The notes beneath the pieces were generated by a model. That model was given only the letters and a program-made list of their open reading frames with translations. It was not told where the DNA came from and made no database searches. From assembly GCF_001028665.1 (NCBI RefSeq), contig NZ_CP011504.1, forward strand, positions 1,860,001 to 1,924,000: a DNA stretch of 64,000 nucleotides, given 5' to 3'. Made by a program: the position numbers and the translations under genes. Positions 26,001 to 34,722 of this stretch are shown in pieces. The stretch is from Burkholderia pyrrocinia (lineage in GTDB: Bacteria > Pseudomonadota > Gammaproteobacteria > Burkholderiales > Burkholderiaceae). The first letter of the stretch is position 1. Each line of letters begins with the position of its first letter.

Positions 26001-29000
26001 GGCAGCTTCGCGACGACGGGCGCGGTAAACCTGACCGGCGCGGGCGCGGCGCTCGACCTGAGCGGCGCAACGGGCGCGCAGTCGCTCGGCGCGCTGTCGG
26101 GTGTCGCGGGAACGAACCTCAACCTTGGCGGCAACGCACTGACGCTGGGCGGGACTGCCAGCGGCACGTTCAGCGGCCTGATCGGCGGCGCGGGCAGCCT
26201 GACGCTGTCCGGCACCGGCACGCAGACGCTGAACGGCGCGAATACCTATACCGGCGGCACCAACCTGAACAGCGGCGGCCTCGTGCTCGGCAACGGCTCG
26301 GCACTCGGCACCGGCGCGCTGAACGTCGGCGGCGCCGCGACACTGGATACGAACGCGAGCCTGACGGTCGGCAACGCGGTCAATCTCGGCACGGGCGCGG
26401 CGCTCACGCTGGGCGGCAGCAACGCGCTCGGGTTGGGCGGCGCGATCGCCGGTGCGGGCAGCCTCGTGAAGAATGGCGCGGCGACCACCACGCTGACGGG
26501 TGCGAACACGTACACGGGCGGCACGACGATCAACGCGGGCACGCTGGCGCTGGGCGCGGGCGGCAGCCTGGCGGCGACGGGCGCGGTGAACCTGGCCGGC
26601 GCTGGCGCGACGTTCGACGTGAGCGGTGCAACAGGCGCACAGACGATCGGCGCACTGTCGGGCATCGCCGGTACGAACGTGAACCTCGGCGGCAACGGGC
26701 TGACGCTGAGCGGGACCGCCAGCGGCACCTTCGGCGGTGCGATCGGCGGCACCGGCGGCCTGACGCTGTCGGGAACCGGCACGCAAACGCTGACGGGTGC
26801 GAATACGTACACCGGCGGCACGACGATCGACGGCGGCAGCACGCTTGCGCTGGGTGCAGGCGGCAGCCTTGCATCGACCGGCACGGTGAATCTCGCCGGC
26901 GCGGGCGCGACGTTCAACCTGAGCGGCGCATCGGGCGCGCAGACGATCGGCGCGCTGACCGGCGCGGCCAGCACGAACGTGAACCTGGGTGGCAACGGGC
27001 TGACGTTGAGCGGCGGCGGCAATCATACGTTCGGCGGGGCGATCGGCGGCACGGGTGGCGTCACGCTCGCCGGCGCGGGCACGCAAACGCTGACGGGCGC
27101 GAACACCTACACCGGCGGCACGACGATCGACGCTGGCAGCACGCTCGCGCTGGGTGCGGGCGGCAGCCTCGCGGCGACGGGCGCGGTGAATCTCGCGGGC
27201 ACGGGTGCGGCGTTCGACGTGAGCGGCGCATCGGGGGCGCAGACGATCGGCGCGCTGTCGGGCGCGGCCGGTACGAACGTGAACCTCGGCGGCAACGGGC
27301 TGACGCTGAGCGGGACTGCCAGCGGCACCTTCGGCGGCGTGATCGGCGGCACCGGCGGCGTGACGTTCGCGAGCACCGGCACGCAAACGCTGACGGGCGC
27401 GAACACGTACACGGGCGGCACGACGATCGACGGCGGCAGCACGCTCGCGCTGGGTGCGGGCGGCAGCCTCGCGTCGGGGAGTGCGGTGAATCTCGTCGGC
27501 GCGGGCGCGACGTTCAACCTGAGCGGGGCATCGGGCGCGCAGACGATCGGCACGCTGACCGGCGCGGCCAGTACGAACGTGAACCTGGGCGCGAATGCAC
27601 TGACGCTGAACGGCAGCGGCAACGGCACGTTCGGCGGCGCGATCGGCGGCACCGGCGGCGTCACGTTCGCGGGCACCGGCACGCAAACGCTGACGGGTGC
27701 GAACACGTATTCCGGCGGCACGACGATCAACGGCGGCAGCACGCTCGCGCTGGGCGCGGGCGGCAGCCTCGCGGCGAGCGGCGCGGTGAATCTCGCGGGC
27801 ACGGGCGCGACGTTCAACCTGGGCGGTGCATCGGGCGCGCAGACGATCGGAGTACTGAACGGTGCGGCCGGCACGAACGTGAACCTGGGTGCCAACGCGC
27901 TGACGCTGACCGGCAGCGGCGGGACATTCGGCGGCGCGATCGGCGGGTCGGGCGGCGTGACGTTCGCGGGCGCCGGCACGCAAACGCTGACGGGTGCGAA
28001 CACGTACACCGGCGGCACGACGATCAACGGTGGCAGCACACTCGCGCTGGGTGCGGGCGGCAGCCTCGCGTCGACGGGCGCGGTGAATCTCGCCGGCTCG
28101 GGCGCGGCCTTCGACGTGAGCGGCGCGACGGGCGCGCAGACGGTTGGTGCGCTGTCCGGCGGGGCCGGCACGAATGTGAACCTGGGCGCCAACGCGCTGA
28201 CGCTGAACGGCGGCGGCACCGCATTCGGCGGCACGATCGGCGGCTCGGGCGGCGTCACGGTGGCGAGCGGCACGCAGGTGCTGACCGGCAGCAACACGTA
28301 CACCGGCGGCACCACGATCGCGGCCGGCGGCACGCTGCAACTCGGCAACGGCGGCACGTCGGGCAGCATCGCGGGCGACGTCGTCGACAACGGCGCGCTG
28401 ATCTTCAATCAATCCGGCAACGTGACGGTTGCAAGCGTGCTGTCCGGCACGGGCGCGCTGACGCAGGCCGGCAGCGGGCAACTGACGCTGACGGGCACGA
28501 ACACGCTGAGCGGCCCGACCACCGTCAGCGCGGGCACGCTCGCCGTCAACGGTTCGCTCGGCCAGTCGGCCGTGACCGTGCAGAACGGCGCGACGGTGAC
28601 GGGCACCGGCACGATCGGCGGCCTCGTGGTGCAGGGCGGCGCGACGGCGGCCGCATCGCAGCCGGGCGCGGCGCTGAACGTGGCCGGCAACGTCACGTTC
28701 CAGCCGGGTTCGACGTTCCAGGTCGCGGCCACGCCGCAGCAAAGCGGCAGCGTCGCCGCGACGGGCACGGCGACGCTGAACGGCGGCACCGTGCAGGTAC
28801 TCGCGAACCAGAACGGCTACCAGCCGAGCACGACCTACACGATCCTCACCGCGTCGTCGGGCGTGCAGGGTGCGTTCAGCCAGGTGAATGCGAACTACGC
28901 GTTCCTGATGCCGACGCTCAGCTACGATCCGGATCACGTGTACCTGCGGCTGGTCGCGAATGGCACGGCGCTGCCTGACGTCGCGACGACGCCGAACCAG

Positions 29001-30167
29001 CGTTCGGTCGCGACCGCGCTCGGCGGGCTCGGCGCCGGCAACCCGCTGTACGACGCGGTGCTGACGACCGACGCGGGTACTGCGCGCCGCGCATACGGGC
29101 TGCTCGACGGCGAACTGCAGGCGAGCCTGAAGAGCATGCTGCTGCTCGACAGCCGTTATGTGCGCGATGCGGTAACCGATCGCGTCCGCCAGGGTCTCGC
29201 GCCTGGATCGGGCCCGCTCGCGGCGCTGTCGTCGGGCGGCGCCGCGCTGTGCGGCGACAACACGGCCGGCGTGGTCGATCCGACGCTGCCGCCGGAACGC
29301 CGGATCGGTTCGCGCGATGGCTGTTATGGCGGCACGCCTTACCAACCGGTCGTCTGGGGGCAGGCGTTCGGCGGCCGCAGCCGGCTCGCCGGCGACGGCA
29401 ACGCATCGACGATCAACCGCAGCATGACCGGCTTCATCGCCGGCGCCGACATGGCGCTCAACGACAAGTGGCGTGCGGGCCTGGCGGCGGGCGTCACGCA
29501 CAGCTCGCTCGACAACGACCAGAGCGCGTCGGCGTCGGTGAACAGCTACTACCTGTCGCTGTACGGCGGCGCGCAGTACGGGCCGCTCGGCGTGCGCGGC
29601 GGCGCGTCGTATACGTGGTACCGGATCAACAGCGACCGTAATCCGGCCTTCGCGGGCTTCTCCGATCACGATTCGGCCGGCTACAACGCGAATTCGGCGC
29701 AGGTGTTCGGCGAAGTCGGCTATGCGCTGCCGGTCGGGCCCGTCGCGATCGAACCGTTCGCGGGCCTCGCGTATGTCAACCTGCATACCGACGGTTATAC
29801 GGAAAGCGGCGGCGCGGCAGCGTTGCGCGCCGGCGGCGAGACGACCCACGTCGGCTTCTCGACGCTCGGCTTGCGCGCGGCGTCGCAGCTCGGCTCGGTC
29901 GGGAGTGGCACGATCACCGCACGCGGGACGGTCGGCTGGCGCCATGCGTTCGGCAACGTGCGGCCTTCGTCGACGTTCACGTTCGCGAACGGCGGCACGT
30001 CGTTCCAGGTGTCGGGCGTGCCGATTGCGCGCGACAGTGCGGTGCTCGAAGCCGGCATCGACGCGAACATCACGAAGCGCCTGACGCTCGGCCTCACGTA
30101 CAGCGGCCAGTACGGCAGCGGCGTGCGCGACAACGCGGTGCTCGGCAACATCCTGTGGAAGTTCTGA
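23070..30167 (+). CDS. Giant autotransporter adhesin with PATR beta-strand repeats
   Basis: A protein of 2365 residues. An N-terminal signal peptide ends near GIVPAQA. The passenger is almost cysteine-free and very rich in Gly, Asn, Thr and Ala. From about residue 405 to 1815 it carries about sixteen units built on GANTYTGGT and ALGAGGSLA with TLTLSGTGTQTL spacers, the passenger-associated transport repeats that form a right-handed beta-helix. The C-terminal ~270 residues (from about 2095, VWGQAFGGRSRL) are an autotransporter barrel ending in ILWKF, with a terminal Phe. It would be a surface-exposed adhesin or biofilm factor (type Va). The start has GAGAGG about 10 bases upstream. Near-identical DNA repeats make it prone to length change by recombination. 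Confidence 0.93.
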   Translation: MNLARSKKAGEPFPRLLLPTGVFLALSGAGIVPAQATCSTAGTTVTCSGVANPLQPSYSNSANNINATVNPGASVGVLLGVGGTAMSLTGNNNTLTNNGTIDPSALGSGLGVLSSGAVIGNASASANTTVINNGTMNGSTGVAISGVTGMALSVQNGTGGTSHITNTGTIGSNPLVGAILVGADAPVVAAYGGGQVNMSNSGTINGRVSFGSNGTPGQGNTFTNSGTINGGVSMGANSNNTFNAVTGSSVNTAGGTGGAFNITVGPNTLNVAATGVVDGGAGGNNTLNLQQGASANGTIAVNNYINFNHLDVNSGNWTINGASTAQDATLNGGVAIINNNASLGTGNITANGGALQAGTAGLNVANGVTLNAAGLTVQGATGLALSGTVSGVGALTKNDGGTLTLSGANTYTGGTNLNGGGLVVGDNASLGTGALNVNTNASLDTSANVTLNNTVNLATGTTLTLGGSNNLGLAGSIGGAGGLVKNGAATTTLTGANTYTGDTTINSGTLALGAGGSLASTGTVNLTGAGATFDVSNASGAQTIGSLAGAAGTNVSLGGNSLTLNGSVNATYAGTIGGAGSVTLSGTGTQTLTGTNTYTGGTNLNGGNLAVGSNTALGTGAVNVNGSSTLDATTNVSLANGVNIATGTTLTLAGSTGLGLGGVIAGGGGLVKNGAAAVTLSGANTYTGGTTLNAGGLVLGNGSALGTGALTVGGAATLDTTTNLSVGNAIDLGTGAALTLGGSNALGLSGAISGAGSLVKNGAATTTLTGANTYTGGTTINAGTLALGTGGSLAATGTVNLANAGAALDISTGGAQAIGALSGVAGTSVSLGGNALTLGGTASGTFSGAIGGTGSLTLSGTGTQTLNGASTYSGGTNLNSGSVVLGNNAALGTGALTVGGAATLDTNTSVTVANAVNLAGTGSTLTLGGSNALALSGGISGAGSLVKNGAATTTLTGANTYSGTTTINSGTLALGTGGSFATTGAVNLTGAGAALDLSGATGAQSLGALSGVAGTNLNLGGNALTLGGTASGTFSGLIGGAGSLTLSGTGTQTLNGANTYTGGTNLNSGGLVLGNGSALGTGALNVGGAATLDTNASLTVGNAVNLGTGAALTLGGSNALGLGGAIAGAGSLVKNGAATTTLTGANTYTGGTTINAGTLALGAGGSLAATGAVNLAGAGATFDVSGATGAQTIGALSGIAGTNVNLGGNGLTLSGTASGTFGGAIGGTGGLTLSGTGTQTLTGANTYTGGTTIDGGSTLALGAGGSLASTGTVNLAGAGATFNLSGASGAQTIGALTGAASTNVNLGGNGLTLSGGGNHTFGGAIGGTGGVTLAGAGTQTLTGANTYTGGTTIDAGSTLALGAGGSLAATGAVNLAGTGAAFDVSGASGAQTIGALSGAAGTNVNLGGNGLTLSGTASGTFGGVIGGTGGVTFASTGTQTLTGANTYTGGTTIDGGSTLALGAGGSLASGSAVNLVGAGATFNLSGASGAQTIGTLTGAASTNVNLGANALTLNGSGNGTFGGAIGGTGGVTFAGTGTQTLTGANTYSGGTTINGGSTLALGAGGSLAASGAVNLAGTGATFNLGGASGAQTIGVLNGAAGTNVNLGANALTLTGSGGTFGGAIGGSGGVTFAGAGTQTLTGANTYTGGTTINGGSTLALGAGGSLASTGAVNLAGSGAAFDVSGATGAQTVGALSGGAGTNVNLGANALTLNGGGTAFGGTIGGSGGVTVASGTQVLTGSNTYTGGTTIAAGGTLQLGNGGTSGSIAGDVVDNGALIFNQSGNVTVASVLSGTGALTQAGSGQLTLTGTNTLSGPTTVSAGTLAVNGSLGQSAVTVQNGATVTGTGTIGGLVVQGGATAAASQPGAALNVAGNVTFQPGSTFQVAATPQQSGSVAATGTATLNGGTVQVLANQNGYQPSTTYTILTASSGVQGAFSQVNANYAFLMPTLSYDPDHVYLRLVANGTALPDVATTPNQRSVATALGGLGAGNPLYDAVLTTDAGTARRAYGLLDGELQASLKSMLLLDSRYVRDAVTDRVRQGLAPGSGPLAALSSGGAALCGDNTAGVVDPTLPPERRIGSRDGCYGGTPYQPVVWGQAFGGRSRLAGDGNASTINRSMTGFIAGADMALNDKWRAGLAAGVTHSSLDNDQSASASVNSYYLSLYGGAQYGPLGVRGGASYTWYRINSDRNPAFAGFSDHDSAGYNANSAQVFGEVGYALPVGPVAIEPFAGLAYVNLHTDGYTESGGAAALRAGGETTHVGFSTLGLRAASQLGSVGSGTITARGTVGWRHAFGNVRPSSTFTFANGGTSFQVSGVPIARDSAVLEAGIDANITKRLTLGLTYSGQYGSGVRDNAVLGNILWKF
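24288..28530 (+). repeat. Tandem PATR-encoding repeats within the autotransporter
   Basis: About sixteen imperfect in-frame units of roughly 200-350 bp, each centred on DNA encoding G-x-NTY(T/S)G-G-T. Long stretches recur almost unchanged, for example those encoding LTGANTYTGGTTI and ALGAGGSLA. The number of units could vary among strains, and short-read assemblies may collapse them. Confidence 0.85.
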
Positions 30168-30335
30168 CCGGCGCGTAACACGCCCACATCGGCGCCGGCC
30201 CGCGACGCCCTGCGGCGACGGCAACGTCGCATGGCGTCGCGGCCGTTGCGTCGCTGCGCACGTCCCCCGTTCTGGCCTATCCTGTGCGAAACACGCGACG
30301 CGCGCCGCGCGTTGCGCCTCGACACAGGAGCATCG

Positions 30336-32558
30336 ATGCCGAATCACGCCGAAGCCACGACGACGCAGGCGCCGCAAGTCGCGCCTGCTGCCCCGACCCC
30401 AGCGTCGGGCCCCGCATTCATCGCGCCCGAAGCCGATCCGCAGGTGCTCGCGCGCAACAACCAGTACGTGCTGAAATCCGGCGCCGCGTTCGTGGTCGGC
30501 GACGCGCTCGGCGACATCGGCGGTCACGACGACGGCCTGTTCGTCGACGACATGCGCGTGCTGTCCAAATGGCGCCTGACGTTCGGCGGCCGCGCGCCGT
30601 CGCTGCTGTCGGGCGCGACGAGCGCCGACAACGCATCGTTCACCGCACACCTGACGAACCGCCCGCTGCCGCCGCTCGGCGGCCGCGAGACGCCCGAGGG
30701 CGTGATCCATATCGAGCGGATGCGCGTGCTCGCGGGCGACGTGCTGTACGAAGCGCTGACGCTGACGAACTACGGCGCGAGCGAAGCCGAGGTGCCGCTG
30801 TCGCTGTCGTTCGCGGCCGATTTCAAGGACATGTTCGAGGTGCGCGGCACGCAGCGCCCGAAGCGCGGCACAGTCGTTGCTCCGCGCGTCGACGCGGGCG
30901 CGGTGCGGCTGCGCTACGACGGTCTGGACAGCGTCGAGCGCAACGTGACCGTGCATTTCTCGCCGGCGCCCGACGCGCTGTCGGTCGATCGCGCCGACTA
31001 CACGCTGACGATCGCCGCGCAGGCGTGCGTGTCGATCTACCTGACCGTCGACGCGACGCTCGGCCCGGCGCACAGCGAAGCGCCCGGGTGCGGCCGCGTC
31101 GCGCTGCGCACCGCGCTCGTCGGCGTGCACCGCGAGATGCGTGCGCGGCGCGAGTCGATGGCACGCGTGAACACCGGTAATCCGCTGTTCGACGCGTGGC
31201 TCGACCGTTCGCTCGCGGATCTCGGGCTGCTCACGACGCAACTCGACACGGGGCCGTATCCGTATGCGGGCATTCCGTGGTTCTCGACGCCGTTCGGCCG
31301 CGACGCAGTGATCACGTCGCTGCAGATGCTGTGGCTGCAGCCGTCGCTCGCACGCGGCGTGCTGCGTTTCCTGGCCGAGCACCAGGCGCGCGAGACGTCC
31401 GCGTTCCGCGATGCGGAGCCCGGCAAGATCATGCACGAGTTCCGCCGCAGCGAGATGGCCGCGACGGGCGAGGTGCCGTTCGCGCTCTACTACGGCGGCG
31501 TCGACACGACTCCGCTGTTCATCGTGCTGGCCGGCGCGTATGTCGAACGCACCGGCGACGATGCGCTGATCGACGAGCTGTGGCCCGCGCTCGAGCGCGC
31601 CGCGCAATGGGTGATCGACAAGTGCGACCGCAATCCTTACGGACTGCTCGATTATCAGCGCACGTCGGAGCGCGGCTTGGCGAACCAGGGCTGGAAGGAC
31701 AGCCACGATTCGGTGTTCCATGCGGACGGCCGCTTCCCCGACGGGCCGGTCGCGCTCGTCGAGGTGCAGGCCTACGCATGTGCGGCGCTCGATGCGATGT
31801 CCGAATGCTCGCACCGGCGCGGCCACGCGGCCGACGCCACGCGCTACGCGCTGCGTGCGAAGACGCTGCGCGAGCAGGTCGATGCGCTGTTCTGGATGCC
31901 GGAAGGCGATTTCTACGGGATCGCGCTCGATGGTCATGGCGACCTGTGCCGCGTGTTCGCATCGAACGCGGGCCACCTGCTCGCGTTCGGGCTGCCCGAT
32001 GCCGAGCGGGGCGCGGCGGTCGCCGGCGTGCTCGGCTCGACGCTGTTCCAGACGGGCTGGGGCATCCGCACGCTGGCGGCCGGCCAGCCGCGCTTCAACC
32101 CGATGGCGTATCACAACGGCTCGGTGTGGCCGCACGACAATGCGCTGATCGCACGCGGCCTCGCGCGCTACGGCGACAAGACGGCCGCGGTGAACCTGCT
32201 GCGCGCGCTGTTCGAGGCGGCGGTGAGCTTCGAGATGCGCTTGCCCGAGCTGTTCTGCGGGTTCCCGCGCCGGCGCGGCGAACCGCCGACCGCGTATCCG
32301 GTCGCGTGCCTGCCGCAGGCGTGGGCGGCCGGTGCGCCGTTCATGATGCTGCAGGCGTGCCTCGGCGTGAGCATCGATGCGTCGCGCCACGAGGTGCGCG
32401 TCGAGCGCCCGGCGTTGCCGGAAGGTGTCGACTGGTTGCGGATCGACGCGCTGCGCGTCGGCGACGAAACCGTGTCGCTGACGTTCCGCCGCGTCGACGG
32501 CCAGGTCGTCGCGTCGGCGGAGCAGCCGGGCCGTGTGAAGGTGGTCGCGGTGCTTTAG
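30336..32558 (+). CDS. Glycogen-debranching/amylo-alpha-1,6-glucosidase family protein
   Basis: A protein of 740 residues. The N-terminal domain (about 35-300) matches the GDE_N_bis type, for example GLFVDDMRVLSKWRL. The C-terminal (alpha/alpha)6 glycosidase domain has PWFSTPFGRDAVITSLQ, DSVFHADG and NPMAYHNGSVWPHDNALI, with candidate catalytic acids near the last two. Such proteins trim alpha-1,6-linked glucans or related storage sugars in the cytoplasm. ACAGGAG 7 bases before ATG 30336 fixes the start. The stop codon directly abuts the outer arm of nested-palindrome element A. No neighbouring glycogen gene is present. Confidence 0.87.
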   Translation: MPNHAEATTTQAPQVAPAAPTPASGPAFIAPEADPQVLARNNQYVLKSGAAFVVGDALGDIGGHDDGLFVDDMRVLSKWRLTFGGRAPSLLSGATSADNASFTAHLTNRPLPPLGGRETPEGVIHIERMRVLAGDVLYEALTLTNYGASEAEVPLSLSFAADFKDMFEVRGTQRPKRGTVVAPRVDAGAVRLRYDGLDSVERNVTVHFSPAPDALSVDRADYTLTIAAQACVSIYLTVDATLGPAHSEAPGCGRVALRTALVGVHREMRARRESMARVNTGNPLFDAWLDRSLADLGLLTTQLDTGPYPYAGIPWFSTPFGRDAVITSLQMLWLQPSLARGVLRFLAEHQARETSAFRDAEPGKIMHEFRRSEMAATGEVPFALYYGGVDTTPLFIVLAGAYVERTGDDALIDELWPALERAAQWVIDKCDRNPYGLLDYQRTSERGLANQGWKDSHDSVFHADGRFPDGPVALVEVQAYACAALDAMSECSHRRGHAADATRYALRAKTLREQVDALFWMPEGDFYGIALDGHGDLCRVFASNAGHLLAFGLPDAERGAAVAGVLGSTLFQTGWGIRTLAAGQPRFNPMAYHNGSVWPHDNALIARGLARYGDKTAAVNLLRALFEAAVSFEMRLPELFCGFPRRRGEPPTAYPVACLPQAWAAGAPFMMLQACLGVSIDASRHEVRVERPALPEGVDWLRIDALRVGDETVSLTFRRVDGQVVASAEQPGRVKVVAVL

Positions 32559-32844
32559 GGCCTGTTCCCGCTAATAACGGGCTTGCGAACGTGCGTTGCC
32601 GGCTGCAGTGCAAGAAGCAAGGAGCGCCGTTTGGCCGAGCCAAACAAGCGACGCGCGACGCCGCAATGCGGCCGGCAACGCACGTTCCCCTGTTTGGAAA
32701 AAATCATTCGTGGGGCTGGCCCCCAGAAGGGCCGATCGCCGCGTCATGCTCCTTGCGAATACGTCGAGTATTCGCTTCGTCGCAGTCCTTGCGCTCGGCC
32801 CTTCTGGGGGCCAGCGCAAGCCCGTTATTAGCGGGAACAGGCCC
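32558..32844. repeat. Nested-palindrome element A (~287 bp)
   Basis: Outer arms of 30 bases pair perfectly (32558-32587 with 32815-32844). Inside are two more stem-loops: stem 1 at 32587-32603 with 32671-32687 (17 bp) and stem 2 at 32715-32735 with 32795-32815 (21 bp). Each loop holds a smaller hairpin shared with element B: TTTGGC-CGA-GCCAAA (32630-32644) in loop 1 and GCGAATAC-GTCGA-GTATTCGC (32755-32775) in loop 2. Loop 1 also has GCAAGGAGC, complementary to GCTCCTTGC in loop 2. The left end overlaps the stop codon of the debranching-enzyme gene. No credible protein is encoded. Confidence 0.88.
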
Positions 32845-32938
32845 TGGCGCGGCGCGAACGTTGCGCGATGTCGCGCCACGTTCGCGCGCAGCGGCATAGA
32901 ATCGTGACATGACCCTTGAACGATGGCGGAGGTAGACG

Positions 32939-33190
32939 ATGACGACCGACAACCGGCCCGACGACGGCGAGCAGAAGCTCGAGAATCTGGAAGCGGCGGT
33001 CGACCACCTGCACAAGTCGATCGAATCGCAGAGCATCGCGGTCGGCGCGGCGAAGGGCATCCTGTTCAGCCTGATCGAAACGCTCGGCGCACTGATCGGC
33101 GATCCCGACCTGCCCGAGCATGCGCGCTCGGGCTACCAGGCGCTGCGCGACAAGGCGAGCGAATTGCGCGGCGGGCTCGACCGGCATTGA
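32939..33190 (+). CDS. Small hypothetical cytoplasmic protein
   Basis: A protein of 83 residues, acidic, predicted mostly alpha-helical, with a possible short coiled coil (EQKLENLEAAVDHLHKSIES). No signal peptide or membrane segment is seen and no family was recognised. A GGAGG sequence lies 6-10 bases before the ATG, which strongly supports translation. It stands between element A and the first 65-bp repeat. Confidence 0.7.
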   Translation: MTTDNRPDDGEQKLENLEAAVDHLHKSIESQSIAVGAAKGILFSLIETLGALIGDPDLPEHARSGYQALRDKASELRGGLDRH

Positions 33191-33270
33191 CGCACGGATT
33201 GCGCCGGCGCCCGCCGCACGGGCGGCGCCGGCGCTGCCCGATTCTGCAGACGAAGCACAAAACCCCTTGC

Positions 33271-33335
33271 GCTCAATGAGTTAGGCCGCCGATGCGCAGG
33301 ATATCCACAAGCTTGCCAACACAATCTGTGGAGAA
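33271..33335 (+). repeat. 65-bp DnaA/IHF-like repeat, copy 1
   Basis: IHF-like GCTCAA-TGAG-TTA (one mismatch) starts at 33271. The left box ATATCCACA is at 33301-33309, then the invariant CTTGCCAACA. The right inverted box TGTGGAGAA (reverse complement TTCTCCACA) is at 33327-33335. Confidence 0.85.
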
Positions 33336-33444
33336 CCGGCCGGCCTTGGGCAGGGTGCGCGGCGCGTGCCCGGTGCGCGGTTCGAATGCCGTTGCGGTGC
33401 CGCACCGTTGACCGGTCAAGGTCCTTGTATCGAATCCCCTTGTG

Positions 33445-33509
33445 TATCAAGATGTTACGCGCCTGATCTGACGGATATCCACAGGCTTGCCAACAAAATC
33501 TGTGGACAA
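33445..33509 (+). repeat. 65-bp DnaA/IHF-like repeat, copy 2
   Basis: IHF-like TATCAA-GATG-TTA starts at 33445 and matches the full 13-base IHF consensus. The left box ATATCCACA is at 33475-33483, then CTTGCCAACA. The right box TGTGGACAA is at 33501-33509. Confidence 0.85.
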
Positions 33510-33621
33510 CTTGCAATCGATTGCGTCGCATTGGTTGAGGATTCGGCCTGAATGCGATCGGCGTGTGAGGCCCGTGCGCACGGGCTGCCCGATGTGTGCA
33601 TCGCCACGGTAATTCGTGCGC

Positions 33622-33686
33622 GATCAAGGGCTTAGGTCCCGGGTACCCAGGATATCCACATCCTTGCCAACACTTTCTGTGGACAA
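33622..33686 (+). repeat. 65-bp DnaA/IHF-like repeat, copy 3
   Basis: IHF-like GATCAA-GGGC-TTA starts at 33622. The left box ATATCCACA is at 33652-33660, then CTTGCCAACA. The right box TGTGGACAA is at 33678-33686, only 11 bases beyond the end of the leftward LysR gene. Confidence 0.85.
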
Positions 33687-33697
33687 GCGCAGCCTCG

Positions 33698-34588
33698 TTA
33701 CGCGGCCGGCGCCGTGTCGGCCGCCTCGGCCGCGATCCAGTCGCGAAAGAGCGTCATCGCGGGCGTGAGCGGTTTCGACTTCAGCGACGTGAGCCAGTAG
33801 CCGCCGGCGCGCACGTCGATGTCGAGCGGCCGCGCGAGCAGGCCGAGCTGCAGTTCGCGCGCGAACATGCAGGCCGGCGCAAGCGCGACGCCCGCGCCCT
33901 GCATCGCGGCCTCGACCATCAGCCGCGACGAATCGAACACGGGCCCGTTGACCGCCCACGGTTCGAGTTGCGCGGCGTCGAACCAGCCGAGCCATTCGTC
34001 GGTGCGGTAGGAGCGCAGCAGCGTTTCATTGGCGAGATCCGCCGGCTGCGCGAGGCGCCGCGCGATGTCCGGCGCGCACAGCGCGGTGAGCGGCGCATCG
34101 AGCAGGCGCTCGTTGCGCGTCGCCGGCCAGTTGCCTTCCCCGAAGCGGATCGCGAAGTCGAGACCCTCGGCGGCGAGGTCGACGACGTTGTTGTTGGTCC
34201 GCAGCCGCAGCTCGACGAATGGGTGCGTGTCGCTGAACTGTTTCAGCCGCGGCATTAGCCAGCCTATGGCAAAGGTGCCGACGACGCCGAGCGTCAGCAC
34301 CTCGCGGAATCGCCCGCCGTCGAACTGCTTGAGCACCGTCTCGATGCGGCTGAACGCATCGCTCAACACGGGCAGCAGCGCGCGCCCTTCGTCGGTGAGC
34401 CCGAGCCCGCGCGGCAACCGCGTGAACAGCGTGCAACCGAGCCGTTCCTCGAGCGAGCGCACCTGCTGGCTGACCGCGGCCTGGGTCACGCTCAGCTCGA
34501 GGCCGGCGCGCGTGAAGTTCAGGTGGCGCGCAGACGATTCGAACGCGCGCAGCGCATTGAGCGGAAGATGAGGGCGGAGCGTCGTCAT
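33698..34588 (-). CDS. penR: LysR-type regulator of the adjacent beta-lactamase (PenR/AmpR-like)
   Basis: A protein of 296 residues. The N-terminal winged helix-turn-helix (about residues 6-64) includes LNALRAFESSARHLNFTRAG and VTQAAVSQQVRSLEE. The rest is a LysR substrate-binding domain. Sequence style and divergent placement next to a class A beta-lactamase match the AmpR/PenR regulators, which induce the lactamase in response to cell-wall fragments. The 134-base gap to the beta-lactamase start should hold the operator. The symbol is assigned by context; another GcvA/AmpR-type function cannot be excluded. Confidence 0.87.
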   Translation of the reverse strand: MTTLRPHLPLNALRAFESSARHLNFTRAGLELSVTQAAVSQQVRSLEERLGCTLFTRLPRGLGLTDEGRALLPVLSDAFSRIETVLKQFDGGRFREVLTLGVVGTFAIGWLMPRLKQFSDTHPFVELRLRTNNNVVDLAAEGLDFAIRFGEGNWPATRNERLLDAPLTALCAPDIARRLAQPADLANETLLRSYRTDEWLGWFDAAQLEPWAVNGPVFDSSRLMVEAAMQGAGVALAPACMFARELQLGLLARPLDIDVRAGGYWLTSLKSKPLTPAMTLFRDWIAAEAADTAPAA

Positions 34589-34722
34589 AAGATTTTCTTT
34601 CGTCAGCGCTCAATTATCGTTGCTTGTCAGGCAACCGTAAAGTCCCGATAGTGCTGTCTCGGCGGCCGGCCGTTTTCAACACCAACACCATTTCGCGTCC
34701 ATTCCATCACGAGACAACCGAC

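Noticed and set aside
24822..32390. A 2522-codon open frame on the minus strand opposite the autotransporter and debranching-enzyme genes
   Set aside because: It is Arg/Ala/His-rich with no recognisable domain, and spans two well-supported genes on the other strand. Long antisense frames are expected in repetitive, very GC-rich coding DNA.
32571..32897. Protein-coding frames across nested-palindrome elements A and B
   Set aside because: The frames mirror the inverted repeats, have no ribosome sites and are better explained by the DNA structure; the elements are annotated as repeats instead.
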